Positions 63,570-64,000 of a stretch of 64,000 nucleotides of DNA are shown in pieces. The stretch comes from Streptomyces sp. XM4193 (GTDB lineage Bacteria; Actinomycetota; Actinomycetes; Streptomycetales; Streptomycetaceae). The notes beneath the pieces were generated by a model, which ran no database searches, had not been told where the DNA came from, and worked only from the letters and a program-made list of their open reading frames with translations. The DNA lies in NCBI RefSeq assembly GCF_023072595.1, contig NZ_JALLGK010000006.1, forward strand, positions 248,001 through 312,000, written 5' to 3'. The position numbers and the translations under genes were made by a program. How positions within the stretch are numbered: the first letter of the stretch is position 1; every line of letters begins with the position of its first letter.

Positions 63570-64000
63570 CTACAGCGGCGTCACGTACGCCCCGGCGATC
63601 CCGCCGTCCACCAGGAACTCGGCGGCGTTGACGAACGAGGCGTCGTCGCTGGCCAGGAACGCGACCGCGGCCGCGATCTCGGTCGGCTCCGCGAAGCGCC
63701 CCACCGGCACGTGCACCAGTCGGCGCTGGGCGCGCTCGGGGTCCTTGGCGAACAGCTCCTTGAGCAGCGGGGTGTTCACCGGTCCCGGGCACAGCGCGTT
63801 CACCCGGATTCCCTCGCGGGCGAACTGCACGCCCAACTCCCTGGACATCGCCAGCACTCCGCCCTTGGAGGCGGTGTAGCTGATCTGCGAGGTGGCCGCG
63901 CCCATCACGGCCACGAAGGAGGCGGTGTTGATGATGGAGCCGCGTCCCTGCTCGCGCATGTACGGGATGGCGTGGCGGCAGCAGAGGTAGACGGAGGTCA
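63570..64000 (-). CDS. Short-chain dehydrogenase/reductase, C-terminal part
   Basis: A partial SDR; the N-terminal NAD(P) loop is past the right edge. Visible: SIINTASFVAVMGA (catalytic Ser), ISYTASKGGVLAMSRELG (YxxxK), IRVNALCPGPVNTPLL and the end VDGGIAGAYVTPL. It is similar to FabG-like 3-ketoacyl reductases; substrate not determinable. The stop is at 63570 and the frame stays open through 64000. Confidence 0.92.
   Translation of the reverse strand, partial: TSVYLCCRHAIPYMREQGRGSIINTASFVAVMGAATSQISYTASKGGVLAMSRELGVQFAREGIRVNALCPGPVNTPLLKELFAKDPERAQRRLVHVPVGRFAEPTEIAAAVAFLASDDASFVNAAEFLVDGGIAGAYVTPL

Overview
The window is high-GC actinobacterial chromosome, almost certainly Streptomyces (or a very close relative). 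It carries ssgB, a sporulation-specific cell-division gene confined to morphologically complex actinomycetes. Codon third positions are strongly G/C, starts are often GTG, and the order thrS - ssgB - pabBC - cobalamin genes - metNIQ - glpQ - arg cluster - pheST - infC/rpmI/rplT follows, as far as I remember it, the S. coelicolor core around SCO1531 to SCO1605. I see no insertion sequence, prophage, CRISPR array or rRNA operon.

Layout. 1-7.5 kb: start of thrS, two tRNA-Val(CAC), ssgB, a CGNR regulator, two small membrane proteins, a DsbA-like protein, a tandem GNAT protein, the 4-aminobenzoate genes pabC and pabB, then a tRNA array (Gly, Cys, three Val(GAC)) closed by strong hairpins. 7.6-18.6 kb: a membrane microprotein, a membrane-anchored Ser/Thr kinase, a SpoU methyltransferase and three corrinoid/siroheme genes (cobA/cysG, a BluB-CobT fusion with a very long disordered N-terminus, cobL), then a GNAT protein. 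18.7-27.7 kb: the methionine importer metNIQ preceded by a small Cys-rich upstream ORF, a coupled pair of membrane proteins, a GNAT protein, secreted glpQ, plsC and an aldo/keto reductase. 27.9-37.5 kb: arginine biosynthesis, with argGH plus the overlapping argC-J-B-D-R operon, ARG-box-like operators in front of argG and argC, and a M23 peptidase and a DUF488 gene in between.

37.7-43 kb is the most accessory-looking part. It holds a DHFR-like reductase, two tandem flavoprotein monooxygenases that look like rifamycin monooxygenase (Rox), and an APH-type kinase. The Rox-like genes share a promoter architecture with a 19-bp spacer. In one of them a near-perfect dyad resembling the rifamycin-associated element lies over the -35. 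43-49.7 kb: a 46-residue membrane microprotein, a degenerate histidine phosphatase, a MocR-type regulator with overlapping divergent start codons against an EamA exporter, a DUF1918 protein, a secreted GHL10 glycosidase and a 3-hydroxyacyl-CoA dehydrogenase. 49.7-58.3 kb: pheST, an orphan histidine kinase, a TrmH-family methyltransferase, infC-rpmI-rplT with an apparent ATC start for infC, and a DUF1844 gene. 58.4-64 kb: an SseB-like protein, a mycosin-like protease overlapping a proline-rich membrane protein, a D-threonine-aldolase-like enzyme, and the C-terminal part of a short-chain dehydrogenase.

Most genes are housekeeping. ArgR, encoded at the end of argCJBDR, probably controls both arg transcription units. 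The corrinoid enzymes feed B12 and siroheme synthesis, and glpQ may be phosphate controlled. The observations that most deserve follow-up are the Rox/RAE-like locus, the Cys-rich leader of metNIQ, the BluB-CobT fusion, and the divergent MocR/EamA starts.
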